In this document: one piece after another, positions 63,885 to 64,000 of the stretch | How positions within the stretch are numbered: the first letter of the stretch is position 1 | Layout of the letters: every line of letters begins with the position of its first letter | NCBI RefSeq assembly: GCF_000204015.1 | Contig: NZ_GL883077.1 | Location: 163,833-227,832 of the forward strand | Origin: Asticcacaulis biprosthecium C19 | GTDB lineage: Bacteria > Pseudomonadota > Alphaproteobacteria > Caulobacterales > Caulobacteraceae | Length of the DNA: 64,000 nt | Direction: 5' to 3' | Made by a program: the position numbers and the translations under genes | The notes under the pieces: generated by a model | Databases searched by the model: none | The model's input: only the letters and a program-made list of their open reading frames with translations | What the model was told of the DNA's origin: nothing

Positions 63885-64000
63885 GACTCTATCCTTTTCC
63901 CCCCCGGCCTTTTCCCCTGGCCTTTATCCCCGGCCTGTTCACCGGCTTGGCCAAGGCGCTCCGCCAAGGCGCCACGCGCCCGGGCCAGACGGCTCATGAT
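63881..64000 (-). CDS. ECF sigma factor, C-terminal fragment at the window edge
   Basis: Only the last 39 codons are inside the window. IMSRLARARGALAERLG is the end of sigma region 4 (usual pattern GTVxSRLxRAR). A Gly/Lys-rich tail follows and the stop overlaps the anti-sigma ATG. It is partial because the window ends. Confidence 0.8.
   Translation of the reverse strand: MMSRLARARGALAERLGQAGEQAGDKGQGKRPGGKRIES

Overview
The window looks like chromosomal DNA of an alphaproteobacterium of the Caulobacteraceae (Caulobacter, Asticcacaulis, Brevundimonas or Phenylobacterium type). The grounds are: the neighbourhood addB-addA-trxA / folC-accD-trpA-trpB-trpF; a ChvG/ChvI system next to a short HprK, an EIIA-Man protein and HPr; many TonB-dependent and carbohydrate or ester catabolic genes; GANTC (CcrM-type) sites; and two exact CtrA-type boxes, TTAA-N7-TTAAC, upstream of nrdB and of a chemotaxis receptor. 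The genus assignment is inference. No rRNA, tRNA or CRISPR array was seen.

Layout. 1-7050: recombination-repair helicase/nuclease AddB-AddA and thioredoxin. 7270-12810 (minus): folC, a small membrane protein, accD (without its zinc-ribbon cysteines), trpA, trpB, trpF. 12930-14840: two tandem glucokinase-like proteins that have lost ATP-binding motifs. 15129-16190: nrdB under a probable CtrA box, followed by a cluster of hairpins. 16460-18310: a beta-propeller-like protein, a kinase remnant and a small isochorismatase-like protein. 18600-23500: two exported TPR proteins, one with DUF3857/transglutaminase domains. 23580-27400: CsbD, a putative glycoside hydrolase and a type-B carboxylesterase. 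27460-32400 (minus): proline-rich exported protein, HPr, EIIA-Man, HprK, ChvG, ChvI. 32600-38700: a conserved unknown protein, then a sugar-acid block (KdgD, MFS importer, exported alpha/alpha-toroid-like protein).

38700-49480 (all minus) looks like one catabolic regulon: SDR-thiolase-SDR, a TetR regulator, and TonB receptor-MFS-esterase-acyl-CoA ligase. A near-identical 25-bp site lies in front of both operons (41764-41788 and 49558-49582), which suggests that the TetR protein controls both. The proposed flow is outer-membrane uptake of an ester, import, hydrolysis, CoA activation, two dehydrogenations and thiolysis.

49720-53400 is an accessory stretch: a Fic protein behind paired direct repeats, then a visibly AT-richer four-gene operon of overlapping genes (SNase-like nuclease, GHKL ATPase, DUF4325/STAS-like protein, small membrane protein). 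This is the best candidate for an undescribed signalling or defence cassette. 53400-57810 holds a small membrane protein, a BchE-like B12/radical-SAM protein and a methyl-accepting chemotaxis protein fused to a PilZ domain. 58390-64000 (minus) is an apparent six-gene ECF-sigma operon: sigma factor (cut by the window edge), anti-sigma factor, P-loop protein, ABC exporter with a degenerate ATPase, alpha/beta hydrolase and a porin-like protein.

The gaps between genes carry several classes of palindromic repeat: a CTCCCC/GGGGAG family at four places, two large nested palindromes (25531-25774 and 28673-28858), and paired hairpins at 42543-42706.
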